64,000 bases of DNA from positions 1 through 64,000 of the forward strand of contig NZ_FZOR01000027.1 of the NCBI RefSeq assembly GCF_900188445.1, in the 5' to 3' direction. Origin of the DNA: Actinomadura meyerae. Its GTDB lineage: Bacteria; Actinomycetota; Actinomycetes; Streptosporangiales; Streptosporangiaceae. Position 1 is the stretch's first letter, and every line of letters begins with the position of its first letter. Below, one piece after another: positions 1-8,069 of this stretch. A program made the translations under genes and the position numbers. The notes below the pieces were generated by a model that did not search any database, had not been told where the DNA came from, and saw nothing but the letters and a program-made list of their open reading frames with translations.

Positions 1-78
1 ATCCGATGCCTCAAACGCTACGTCGCCCGCGAGCTCTACCAGATCATCACCACAAACGATCTTAGACTCGCCGCTTGA
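1..78 (+). mobile_element. C-terminal end of an IS110-like transposase (cut by window edge)
   Basis: The window opens inside a reading frame that ends at the TGA at 76-78 and encodes 25 residues, starting IRCLKRYVARELYQII. This run resembles the basic, tyrosine-containing tail of IS110/IS116/IS902-family (DEDD) transposases, after the Transposase_20 region. Nothing more of the element is visible, so its intactness and left end cannot be judged. The short length makes the family call tentative. Confidence 0.5.
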
Positions 79-140
79 CATCCATAAGAGCATCCACGAC
101 AAGGAACGCATCCGATCGATATATCGGTGGCCGGTCATAA

Positions 141-338
141 GCCTTTGCTAACGGGTTTGCTAACAGCGTCCTCAACGCCACACCGTCGATCGAGCAGACC
201 CTGCTGGGCAACCCCCACGACGACGGCGTCCCCCTTGAGGAGAAGGTCGCGCGCATCAGGGCGAAGCTGGACGACTTCGTCGCCTCGGTCGCGGCACCCT
301 TGTCAGGGTCGGGTCAGGCGGCTGCCTGGAGCAGATAG
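141..338 (+). pseudogene. Unidentified gene fragment beside the insertion sequence
   Basis: An open frame from just after a TAA (138-140) to a TAG at 336-338 encodes about 65 residues with protein-like composition, including LEEKVARIRAKLDDFVASV, which looks like an amphipathic helix. There is no credible start codon or ribosome binding site. It lies directly behind the transposase tail, so it is probably the 3' remnant of a gene cut by that element. A 12-base direct repeat (TTTGCTAAC with a GGG spacer) sits at its left edge. It overlaps the 3' end of the opposite-strand exporter gene by 25 bp. I do not recognise the family. Confidence 0.3.
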
Positions 339-1144
339 ACGACTGCGAGGGCGGTGGCCAAGCCGCCCAGGGCCAGGCGTAGGGCGGTCTCGGGTAGCCG
401 GGGTTGCAGGCGCGCGCCCACGTATCCGCCGACCAGTCCGCCGAGGCCGCAGCTCAATCCCAGCCGCCAATCCGGCGCGATGTCGCCCTGTGTCGTGAGC
501 GAAAGCGCGGCGTAGGTCATGGCGCCGGTCACGGAGGTGAGGAAGGTCGAGGCGAGAGCGGCGGGCGCGACCTGCGCGACGGGCATGCCACGGCCGACGA
601 GGATGGGGCCGAGGATGGATCCACCGCCGATGCCGTAGACGCCGCCGACGGTGCCGACCGCCAGCGAGAGCCCCACGATGAAGCGTTCGGACGGCTCACT
701 CGCACGGTCAGCGCGCGGAGGGCGCATGGTGCGTGCGCACAGCCACAGGCCGAGCGGTGCGAGCAGCAGACCCACCAGGGCGCGAAAGGCGGTCGGGCCG
801 GGCACGGCGAAGACCCGGATGACCGCTCCGACGACGACGCCGGGCAGGGTCCCCAGGATTAGCAACCGGGTCAGCGCACCGCTCAACTGCCCGCGCCGGT
901 GGTAGCGCACCAGGGCGGCCGGGCCGGCGACCACGTTGAACAGGAGGTTCGTCGGCGTGACCGCGGGACTGGGCACATTGAGGACGCTCAACTGGACAGG
1001 CAGCAGGAACACCGCGCCCGACACCCCGACCGGCACCGTCACCAAAGCGATCAGCACGCCGGCCGCGAAGCCGAGCAGTTCAGCCTCTGCCGCCACCGTC
1101 ACTTGGCGATCACCAACGCCACCATCCGACAAAGCATGCCTCAT
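314..1144 (-). CDS. TauE/SafE (TSUP) family membrane exporter
   Basis: Predicted polytopic inner-membrane protein of about 276 residues. It shows the two-fold pattern of TSUP sulfite/sulfonate exporters: an N-terminal segment with PVGVSGAVFLLPVQ and a C-terminal repeat with GGVYGIGGGSILGPILV. The substrate cannot be read from sequence; the family exports sulfite, sulfoacetate or related anions. The start is uncertain: ATG at 1144 is used, but GTG at 1192 or 1102 would also keep all membrane segments, and none has a strong ribosome binding site. No partner gene is adjacent. The 3' end runs into the remnant at 141-338. Confidence 0.75.
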   Translation of the reverse strand: MRHALSDGGVGDRQVTVAAEAELLGFAAGVLIALVTVPVGVSGAVFLLPVQLSVLNVPSPAVTPTNLLFNVVAGPAALVRYHRRGQLSGALTRLLILGTLPGVVVGAVIRVFAVPGPTAFRALVGLLLAPLGLWLCARTMRPPRADRASEPSERFIVGLSLAVGTVGGVYGIGGGSILGPILVGRGMPVAQVAPAALASTFLTSVTGAMTYAALSLTTQGDIAPDWRLGLSCGLGGLVGGYVGARLQPRLPETALRLALGGLATALAVVYLLQAAA

Positions 1145-1341
1145 CGAGGTGCGGACGCTTCGGCGAGGGTCGGCCCAAGATGTGCATGGCACGCAGGGAA
1201 AGTTGGATCGGCGGTGAGTCGCAGTCCATGCGCCAGGGCCCTAGGGCCCCAAAACATTTTTGGCGTGTTGAGGTCTTTTAGCCCTGCCTGCAGATAAATC
1301 GGCTTCGGTAACTTTCCGCACGTTACCGAAGGGAGTGGATC

Positions 1342-2304
1342 GTGGCGATCAACGTCCGGAAAAAGGCTGCCTTCGTCGCTGCCGGCCTCGCGATGGCAAC
1401 CGGGCTGGGGCTGGTGGCATACGACGCGGCGCCCGCTCGGGAGACCTGGCTGAGCGCCGGAAGCGGCAAGGCCGCTCAGGCGGCCGGAAGCCTGACCAGC
1501 ACGCAGATCGCGGTCGGTGCCACCCGTGTCAGCGGGGACTCGGCGAACACGCCCGTCTACCTCATCAAGGGGTACCGGCGGAAGATCACCGACAAGGGAT
1601 GCGCCGGCAAGTGGAGCGGCGCGGTGAAGGCGATGCGCGGCTGGGGCTGGAAGGGCAGGTTCCACCGCGTCGGCTACTACTCGACCGACAATCCGAAGAA
1701 CTGCGTGCGGATCGCCAAGGGGTCGGCTGACACCTCCATCAAGGTTCTCGGCAGGAACCTGGCCCAGAACATCTACAAGAATTACTCGTCCAAGGGCCAG
1801 AGCGTCGATATCATCGCGCACTCCATGGGCGGTCTGATCGCCCGTGCCGCGATCGCCGGCTACCAGCGCCACGAGCCGGGCTGGCCGCCCAAGCTGCTGA
1901 TCCAGGACGTGGTCACGCTCGGCACGCCGCACAAGGGAGCTTTCTTCTCAACGTTCTGCGGGGTCAACAGGCAGTGCCGGGAGATGAGCGGGACGAACTC
2001 GTTCCTGACCTGGCTCGGCCCGACGCTGCCCCAAGCCGACGGCGGCACCGACTGGACGCTGATCGCTACGGACCGGGACGAGGCGGTCAACTCCTCCAGC
2101 GCCGCGGCCGGGCTCATCGGAGCCCAGCACCGGGTGCTCTACGCGGCGATCGGCAGCCTCCGGCACAGTGACCTGCGCACAAGGGTGTCCGGCCACTACC
2201 GGCTGAACTACAGCCTCAACGACGCCAATTGGAAGCACATCCGGAACGGCGCACCGCCCGTCCGCGTGGCCATGGACGCCATCTACTGGTCCAACAAGTG
2301 GTGA
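1342..2304 (+). CDS. Secreted alpha/beta-hydrolase lipase
   Basis: Encodes 320 residues with an N-terminal export signal (basic MAINVRKK, then a hydrophobic stretch to about residue 26). The nucleophile elbow is AHSMGG with Ser161, and a following GTPHKG motif is typical of LipA-type triacylglycerol lipases/esterases (PF01674-like). Several Cys residues (CAGKW, NCVRI, FCGVNRQC) suggest disulfides, fitting a secreted enzyme that hydrolyses lipid esters outside the cell. The GTG start at 1342 has AAGGGAG about 8 bases upstream. Monocistronic; the 3' neighbour is on the opposite strand. Substrate unknown. Confidence 0.8.
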   Translation: MAINVRKKAAFVAAGLAMATGLGLVAYDAAPARETWLSAGSGKAAQAAGSLTSTQIAVGATRVSGDSANTPVYLIKGYRRKITDKGCAGKWSGAVKAMRGWGWKGRFHRVGYYSTDNPKNCVRIAKGSADTSIKVLGRNLAQNIYKNYSSKGQSVDIIAHSMGGLIARAAIAGYQRHEPGWPPKLLIQDVVTLGTPHKGAFFSTFCGVNRQCREMSGTNSFLTWLGPTLPQADGGTDWTLIATDRDEAVNSSSAAAGLIGAQHRVLYAAIGSLRHSDLRTRVSGHYRLNYSLNDANWKHIRNGAPPVRVAMDAIYWSNKW

Positions 2305-2461
2305 CCTCGGATTCCGAGGCGACCAGGCGAGCGCCGGAGCCCTGCACAGGGCCCGGCGCGGCCTGCGTTGTGCGCCACGAGCTTTCCGGGTGGCGATTCA
2401 CCGCAGCCGGACGTCCCATATGCGATATCCGCCAGGGACCCCGCGCGCAACGTACCGCCGC

Positions 2462-2971
2462 CTAGCCATGTGCCACCCGACTCGCCCTCCCCTTTCGCCA
2501 GGTCACGAAGGCCCACGTCGCGAAGACCGAGGCGGCGCCCAGTGACAGCACCGGGACGAACAGTCCGTCGATCATCGGCCGTTCCGCGTCGACCGCGGTG
2601 AACTCCGGCCTGGACGGCGCATACCGTATCCGGACCCGTGTGCCGACCTTCGGCATCTCCACCCAGTCTTCCTGGCTGATGGAGGCCCGTACCCGTCGTC
2701 CCGTGGAGGTCGTGAAGACCACATCCGCGTAGTCCTTCGACTTGTGCCCGGTCCATCTCTTCACGACGACTCCGGACGTCTCCACGCCGTCTCGCGCCCG
2801 CAGCACCTCTTTGAAGATGAACACCGAGGCGATGAGGGTGAAGAACACGGCGACCGCCACGTACGGTGTCGTCGCTGGGAGCCGTATCGTCCGCCGAGGC
2901 TTCGGCTCGGGCGTCCGAAACCGTTTCTGATGCCGCCGCTCGAGAGCCGCCATCCAGGGTCGCTGGCCCAT
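2462..2971 (-). CDS. DUF3592-type two-helix membrane protein
   Basis: 169-residue protein with one hydrophobic helix near residues 35-55 (YVAVAVFFTLIASVFIF), a soluble beta-rich middle part (ETSGVVVKRW ... VRIRYAP) and a second helix near residues 140-160. This is the DUF3592 layout: membrane-anchored, with an OB/SH3-like domain between the helices. The start at 2971 is chosen because GGGGAGG lies just upstream; longer in-frame versions have a non-protein-like N terminus. Function unknown. It is divergent from the phosphoesterase gene at 3217. Confidence 0.65.
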   Translation of the reverse strand: MGQRPWMAALERRHQKRFRTPEPKPRRTIRLPATTPYVAVAVFFTLIASVFIFKEVLRARDGVETSGVVVKRWTGHKSKDYADVVFTTSTGRRVRASISQEDWVEMPKVGTRVRIRYAPSRPEFTAVDAERPMIDGLFVPVLSLGAASVFATWAFVTWRKGRASRVAHG

Positions 2972-3216
2972 CGTGCCTCCCCGTTTCTCCTGTGACGTCC
3001 TCGGCCGGGAAGCCGTTTCCCAAGCCGGCGGGCATGTCCGTGTCCGGCCAGGACGGCGGCGTGGGGCGAACGAGTTCGGAGATGCGGCCGGAGGCACGCG
3101 GTAGGCGGCTCAGCCGGGGAGCAGGGTCCGTTGAGTTGGCGGGCCGGACGCGGGCGGGTGCTTACGCCGGTCATCCAAAACGCCCGGAATCTGCCGGAGG
3201 TCCGTACGCTTGGGTC

Positions 3217-3885
3217 ATGCGGATTGTGGCGGTCGCCGATACGCACACCTTTCACGATGACCTCGCCGTCCCTGACGGGGACGTCTTCGTGCACGCGGGT
3301 GACCTGTGCCGGCGCGGCAAGGACCTCGGCGAGCTCGAGGACGCCGCCGACTGGATCCGCGACCTCCCCCACCGGACGAAGGTCGTCGTCGCGGGCAATC
3401 ACGACTGGATGTTCCTCGACGCGCCCGAACGCGCCCGCGCCGTCCTGGCCGATCGCGGTATCCGCTACCTGGAGGACGGCGGGACGGAGATCGACGGCGT
3501 CACGTTCTGGGGCAGTCCCTGGCAGCCGGAGTTCAACGAGTGGGCGTTCAACCTGCCCCGGGGCCGTCCCCTCGCGGAGAAGTGGGCCCTGATCCCGGAC
3601 GGCGTCGACGTCCTGGTCACGCACGGGCCACCGCTCGGAATCGGGGACGCGCACGCCTACCCCGGACGGCACGGGTGCGAGGATCTACTGGCCCGCGTGC
3701 GCCAGGTCCGTCCCAAGTTGCACCTGTTCGGGCACATCCACCAGGACGGGGGCCTCTGGCACCACGCGGAGACGACCTTCGCCAACGTCACCACGTGGGA
3801 GTGCGAGCGCGGCCCCACGGTCATCCGGCTGGACGACTCCGGGGTGGTGGGCGAGGTCGTGCCCCCGGCGCGAACCCTGGGCTGA
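3217..3885 (+). CDS. Metallophosphoesterase (calcineurin-like)
   Basis: 222 residues with the complete dinuclear-metal signature in order: ADTHTFH near the N terminus (D-x-H variant of block I), GDL (block II), GNHDWM (block III), THGPP (block IV) and GHIHQ (block V). The length fits the small bacterial/UPF0046-like phosphoesterases, which act on phosphodiesters or cyclic nucleotides; the substrate cannot be inferred. ATG 3217 starts right at the conserved beta strand MRIVAVADT, so the longer upstream extension is rejected. The gene stands alone. Confidence 0.85.
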   Translation: MRIVAVADTHTFHDDLAVPDGDVFVHAGDLCRRGKDLGELEDAADWIRDLPHRTKVVVAGNHDWMFLDAPERARAVLADRGIRYLEDGGTEIDGVTFWGSPWQPEFNEWAFNLPRGRPLAEKWALIPDGVDVLVTHGPPLGIGDAHAYPGRHGCEDLLARVRQVRPKLHLFGHIHQDGGLWHHAETTFANVTTWECERGPTVIRLDDSGVVGEVVPPARTLG

Positions 3886-3899
3886 ACCCGGGCCTGACC

Positions 3900-4259
3900 T
3901 CAGACGTCGACTTCCGAGAAGCGGACGACGACGGTCTTCGGGCCGATCGATAGGACCCTGATGTTCAGGTTGGCCTCTTGGGCTTCGCTCTCGTCCGTCG
4001 AGACGGTGATCTGGGCGCCCGCGACGCTGAGGGTCACCCGGTCGGGCCGGGTGTCCAGGAGCTTGATGTCGCGGCCCAGAACGGTGGCTGTAGAAGAGCC
4101 TTCGCCGTCGAACCTCACCATGCAGGGGCCCTCGGCACGGCCGACGATGGTGCGGGCGCACTTGACCTGCGTGTCCTGCGTACCGCAAGCGCTCACCGAC
4201 CCGAGAGCTAACAGGGCCAGGAGCAGAGCGGTCGATGGGGTCCACCGGGGAACGATCAT
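3900..4259 (-). CDS. Small putative lipoprotein
   Basis: 119 residues. The N terminus has a positively charged start, a hydrophobic core (ALLLALLALGSV) and a lipobox ending SAC near residue 25, so it is predicted to be lipid-anchored on the outer face of the membrane. The mature part is beta-rich with two further Cys residues that could form a disulfide. No family recognised. It ends close to the convergent phosphoesterase gene. Confidence 0.6.
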   Translation of the reverse strand: MIVPRWTPSTALLLALLALGSVSACGTQDTQVKCARTIVGRAEGPCMVRFDGEGSSTATVLGRDIKLLDTRPDRVTLSVAGAQITVSTDESEAQEANLNIRVLSIGPKTVVVRFSEVDV

Positions 4260-4429
4260 TCGCCGAACCTAGCGACCGCAGGTGCAGATTCTTTGTGGCC
4301 CGCGTGTCGATTTCGCGGGGCGCCGTTCGTGTAGGAGGTGAGAGCGTCCACCGCGGCCGCGCGAGGTGCGCGGGCCGCCGCCGGGGAACGACGAGGTCAC
4401 CGGGGTAGTGGACGCATTGAGGAGGAACC

Positions 4430-4777
4430 ATGAAGCTCTACGCGCTGAACATGATCCAGCCGGTGGGCGATCCGCCGCCGCCGGAGAAGCTGGAGAAGGT
4501 CATGGCGGACATCGCGGAGATCCGGCGGGATCTGGAGCTGGAGGAGTCGTGGGTGTTCGGGCGGGGCTTCCACGGTCCCGAGACGAGCACCATGGTCCGG
4601 CCGCGCGGGGACGACTGCGTCGCGACGGACGGGCCCTGGACGGAGGGCAAGGAGCACATCGGCGGCATCACGATCATCCAGGTGGAGGATCTGGACGCGG
4701 CGCTGCGGGTGGCGGCCAGGTTCGTCAAGGCGACGGGACTGCCGATCGAGGTGCGGCCGTTCGTGGGCGAGGTGTGA
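4430..4777 (+). CDS. YCII/DGPF-domain protein partnered with ECF42 sigma factor
   Basis: 115-residue YCII-related (DGPF) ferredoxin-like protein. The family signature appears as ATDGPWTEGKEHIGG, with Trp in place of the usual Phe of DGPF. A GAGGA ribosome binding site lies just before ATG 4430. The stop overlaps the GTG start of the sigma factor gene by 4 bp, so the two are translationally coupled. DGPF proteins are the constant genomic partners of ECF42 sigma factors; their biochemical role is not settled. A second such pair lies at 9484-11129. Confidence 0.85.
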   Translation: MKLYALNMIQPVGDPPPPEKLEKVMADIAEIRRDLELEESWVFGRGFHGPETSTMVRPRGDDCVATDGPWTEGKEHIGGITIIQVEDLDAALRVAARFVKATGLPIEVRPFVGEV

Positions 4778-5991
4778 TCGAGCGGGTCTTCCGGGAGGAG
4801 CACGGGCGGGCGGTGGCCGTCCTGGTCCGGGCCTTCGGCGACGTCGACGTGGCCGAGGACGCGGTGCAGGACGCGTTCGCGGAGGCGGTCCGCAGGTGGC
4901 CGTCGGACGGGACGCCGCCGAGCCCCGCCGGGTGGATCATCACGACGGCGCGTAACAAGGCCGTCGACCGGCTGCGGCGCGAGGCGCGGCGGGCGGGGAA
5001 GCAGGCGGAGGCGGTGGTGGCGGTGCGGGAGCCGGTCGAGGAGGGCGCCGTGCCGGACGACCGGCTCAGGCTGATCTTCACGTGCTGCCATCCGGCGCTC
5101 GGCATGGAGGCGCGGGTGGCGCTGACGCTGCGGCTGCTCGGGGGCCTGACGACGGCGGAGATCGCGCGCGCCTTCCTGGTGCCGGAGAAGACGATGGCGC
5201 AGCGGCTGGTCAGGGCGAAGGCGAAAATCCGCGATGCGCGGATCCCCTACCGGGTGCCGGAGGAGCGCGATCTGCCCGAGCGGCTGTCAGGTGTGCTGGC
5301 CGTCGTCTATCTCGTGTTCAACGAGGGGTACGGCGGGCGAGCGGAGCTGTGCGCCGAGGCGATCCGGCTGGGGCGGGTGCTCCGGGAGCTGATGCCGGAC
5401 GAGCCCGAGGTGCTGGGTCTGCTGGCGTTGATGCTCCTGGTCGAGTCGCGCAGGGCGGCCCGGGTGCGGGGCGGCGAGCTCGTCCTGCTGGACGACCAGG
5501 ACCGGCGGTTGTGGGACCGCGGGCTGATCGAGGAGGGCCAGGCGATCGTCCGGCGCTGCCTGGAGATCGACCGGCCCGGGCGGTACCAGATCCAGGCGGC
5601 CATCAACGCGGTGCACGGCGACGAGGCGGCCGGGGCCACGCGGTGGAGGCAGATCCTGCGGTTGTACGACCAGCTGATGGCCGTGGCGCCGAGCCCCGTG
5701 GCGGCGTTGAACCGGGCCGTGGCGGTGGCCGAGGTCGAGGGTCCGGAGGCCGGTCTGGCGCTGCTGGACGGGCTCGGCCTCGGCCGGTACTACCTGTTCC
5801 ACGCGGTCCGCGCCGATCTGCTGCGGCGGCTCGGGCGGGACGCGGAGGCCGCGGACGCGTACGGCGCGGCCATCGAGCGGGCGGAGAATCCGGTGGAGAT
5901 CGCCTTCCTGGAGAGCCGGATCAGGCGCGTCCCGCCGGCTGCGGGACCGGCGCGGGCGCCTCGACGGCGGGCGGGGCCGGCCTCCGGTTGA
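4774..5991 (+). CDS. ECF42-type extracytoplasmic-function sigma factor with C-terminal extension
   Basis: 405 residues. Region 2 spans about residues 5-70 (DVAEDAVQDAF ... WIITTARNKAVDRLRR), and region 4 about 115-165 (LTTAEIARAFLVPEKTMAQRLVRAKAKI). It is followed by a long helical DUF6596/TPR-like extension containing FNEGYGG and YQIQAAINAVH, as in the ECF42 group. No anti-sigma factor is encoded nearby; in this group the C-terminal extension is thought to control activity. GTG 4774 overlaps the upstream stop. The last 71 bp overlap the convergent transporter gene. Confidence 0.88.
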   Translation: MIERVFREEHGRAVAVLVRAFGDVDVAEDAVQDAFAEAVRRWPSDGTPPSPAGWIITTARNKAVDRLRREARRAGKQAEAVVAVREPVEEGAVPDDRLRLIFTCCHPALGMEARVALTLRLLGGLTTAEIARAFLVPEKTMAQRLVRAKAKIRDARIPYRVPEERDLPERLSGVLAVVYLVFNEGYGGRAELCAEAIRLGRVLRELMPDEPEVLGLLALMLLVESRRAARVRGGELVLLDDQDRRLWDRGLIEEGQAIVRRCLEIDRPGRYQIQAAINAVHGDEAAGATRWRQILRLYDQLMAVAPSPVAALNRAVAVAEVEGPEAGLALLDGLGLGRYYLFHAVRADLLRRLGRDAEAADAYGAAIERAENPVEIAFLESRIRRVPPAAGPARAPRRRAGPASG

Positions 5992-6856
5992 GGGATTGGC
6001 CGGCGATCAGCGCGCCGAGCGCGATGGTGAAGCCGACCACCTGCCAGAACGTCAGCGTCTGCCCGAGGATCAGCAGGCCCGCGAGGGTCGCGACCATCGG
6101 GTTGGTCAGCCCGAGCAGGGACACCGAGGTCGGCGGCAGCCGGTCGATGCCGCGGAACCACAGCGCGTAGGCGATCGCGGTGCCGACGATGCCGAGGTAG
6201 GCGAAGCCCAGCACGTTCCCGGCGGTGACGGAGGCGGGGACGCCCTCGGTGAGCAGCGTCAGCGGCAGCAGGGCCAGGCCGCCGACCGTGAGCTGCCAGC
6301 CCGTCATGACCAGCGGCGATTCGGGGCGTCCCCACTTCTTGGCGAGGACGATCGCGACGGCCATGAGGGACGTCGCGGTGAGCATGGCGGCGATGCCGAG
6401 CGGGTCGAGGCGGGCCTCGGCGGTCAGCGTCAGCAGCGCGACGCCGCCGGTGCCCGCGAGCGCCGAGTACAGCACGGCGCGGGCCGGGCTGACGCGCAGG
6501 ATGCCGAGCGACAGCAGCGCCACGACCAGCGGCTGGACGGATCCGATGGTGGCCGCGACCCCGCCGGGCAGCCGGTAGGCGGCGAAGAAGATCAGCGGGA
6601 AGAAGGCGCCGAAGTTCAGCATGCCGAGGACGATCGACTTCCACCACCAGTCGCCGCGCGGGAGGCGGCGTCCGGCGGCGAGCAGGACCAGCCCGGCGGG
6701 GAGGGCGCGCAGCGTGGCGGCGAGCAGCGGGCGGTCGGCGGGCAGCAGGGTGGTGGTGACGACGTAGGTGGTGCCCCAGCTCGCGGGCGCGAAGGCGGCC
6801 AGGGCCAGGTCGGACGCGTAGCGGCTGCGCGTCCCGGATGCCGCGGTGGCGGTCAC
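5921..6856 (-). CDS. EamA/DMT-family small-molecule exporter
   Basis: 311 residues with about ten hydrophobic segments in two EamA repeats, the drug/metabolite transporter layout (RhaT/YdcZ-like). Recognisable family stretches include LAAFAPASWGTTYVVTT in the first helix, and TAIAYALWFRGIDRLPPTS and GLTNPMVATL in the second repeat. The C terminus is a short Pro/Ala-rich tail that overlaps the sigma factor gene. Substrate unknown (amino acids or drugs in relatives). A palindrome at 6907-6922 lies 51 bp upstream of the start. Confidence 0.82.
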   Translation of the reverse strand: MTATAASGTRSRYASDLALAAFAPASWGTTYVVTTTLLPADRPLLAATLRALPAGLVLLAAGRRLPRGDWWWKSIVLGMLNFGAFFPLIFFAAYRLPGGVAATIGSVQPLVVALLSLGILRVSPARAVLYSALAGTGGVALLTLTAEARLDPLGIAAMLTATSLMAVAIVLAKKWGRPESPLVMTGWQLTVGGLALLPLTLLTEGVPASVTAGNVLGFAYLGIVGTAIAYALWFRGIDRLPPTSVSLLGLTNPMVATLAGLLILGQTLTFWQVVGFTIALGALIAGQSLNRRPAPPAVEAPAPVPQPAGRA

Positions 6857-6906
6857 GGGCGTTCACCTCGAACCGGACGATCCCAACAGGTACGCCAACA
6901 TTAAGT

Positions 6907-6922
6907 ATCTGAACGTTGAGAT
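6907..6922. promoter_or_regulatory. 16-bp palindrome upstream of EamA transporter gene
   Basis: ATCTGAACGTTGAGAT is an inverted repeat centred on AACGTT, symmetric except for one base pair. It sits in unusually AT-rich DNA between the transporter and rlmB and is a plausible operator for the transporter. The regulator is not identifiable from the window. Confidence 0.4.
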
Positions 6923-6970
6923 TATTCCCGTTGAGAGAGTTCGGTTTCGCCGGGGGGCGGGCGCGGCGTC

Positions 6971-7882
6971 TCAGGCGCGGAGGCGGCTGACCTCGTAGAG
7001 GGCGATCCCGGCCGCGACTCCCGCGTTCAGCGACTCGGCCTTGCCCGGCATCGGGATCGTGACGAGCATGTCGCACGTCTCGGCGACCAGGCGGCTGAGG
7101 CCCTTGCCCTCCGAGCCGACGACCAGGACGAACGGCCCGGACGCGATCTCCAGGTCGGCGACGGTCACGCCGCCGGCGGCGTCCAGCCCGGCGACGAAGC
7201 AGCCCGCCTTCTGGTACGCCTTGAGCTGGCGGGTCAGGTTGGTGGCCTGCGCGACCGGGCAGGTCGCGAGCGTGCCGGCGGACGACTTCCACGCCCCGGC
7301 GGTGACCCCGGCCGCGCGCCGCTCCGGCACGACGACGCCGCTCGCGCCGAACGCGGCGGCGGACCGGACGATCGCGCCGAGGTTGCGCGGGTCGGTGATG
7401 CCGTCGACGGCGACGACCAGCGGGGACGACCCGGTGAGCAGGTCGTCGGGGTGCGCGTAGCGGTACGGCTTGACCTGCAGCGCGATGCCCTGGTGGACGG
7501 CGCCGTCGGTCAGCCGGTCGAGCTCGTTCTTGCCGGTCTCCAGCAGCGGGATGCGCCGGTCGGCGGCGAGCTGGATCGACTCGCGGACCCGCTCGTCGGT
7601 GCTGGACATCACGTACAGCGCCGTGCCGGGGACGCCCGCGCGCAGCGCCTCGACCACCGGGTTGCGGCCCGTGACCAGCTCGGGGACCTCGCCGTTGGCG
7701 CGCCGCGCGCCGGCGGGACGGCTCCCGGCGGACGGTGCCGCGCCCTTCGCGCGCGCGCCGGGGCCGAGCGTCGGCGTGCCGGTGCGCTTGGCGTTCTTCA
7801 CGGCGCGGGCCTTCTGGCGCTTGGCGTGCCAGTGCCGGTCCTCGGCCTTGGGGGTGGGTCCCTTGCCCTTGCGCTTGGCCAT
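6971..7882 (-). CDS. rlmB: 23S rRNA (guanosine-2'-O)-methyltransferase RlmB
   Basis: 303-residue SPOUT methyltransferase. A basic N-terminal extension (MAKRKGKGPTPKAEDRHWHAKRQ...) typical of actinobacterial RlmB is followed by a substrate-binding domain (LVTGRNPVVEALRAG) and the SpoU trefoil-knot motifs: NLGAIVRSAAAFGA, VLVVGSEGKGLSRLV and IPMPGKAESLNAGVAAGI. It methylates a conserved guanosine in 23S rRNA. It lies downstream of cysS in the same direction, as in other actinobacteria, with a gap of about 190 bp. Confidence 0.93.
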   Translation of the reverse strand: MAKRKGKGPTPKAEDRHWHAKRQKARAVKNAKRTGTPTLGPGARAKGAAPSAGSRPAGARRANGEVPELVTGRNPVVEALRAGVPGTALYVMSSTDERVRESIQLAADRRIPLLETGKNELDRLTDGAVHQGIALQVKPYRYAHPDDLLTGSSPLVVAVDGITDPRNLGAIVRSAAAFGASGVVVPERRAAGVTAGAWKSSAGTLATCPVAQATNLTRQLKAYQKAGCFVAGLDAAGGVTVADLEIASGPFVLVVGSEGKGLSRLVAETCDMLVTIPMPGKAESLNAGVAAGIALYEVSRLRA

Positions 7883-8069
7883 TCTCGGTTACGCCCCTCG
7901 CGACGGTTGCGTGCTCGCCCTCGCGGCTGCCGGGCGGCTCAAGATCTCAGCGGGACGGCACACTGCGGCGCACTCGGCCAACCCCCCGCGAACATCCGAT
8001 TTTATCCGGTGCGCGGCGTCCTTCAGTCCCCGCGGACGATCCGGCCGTCCCCCTGAACGGACGCCCTGC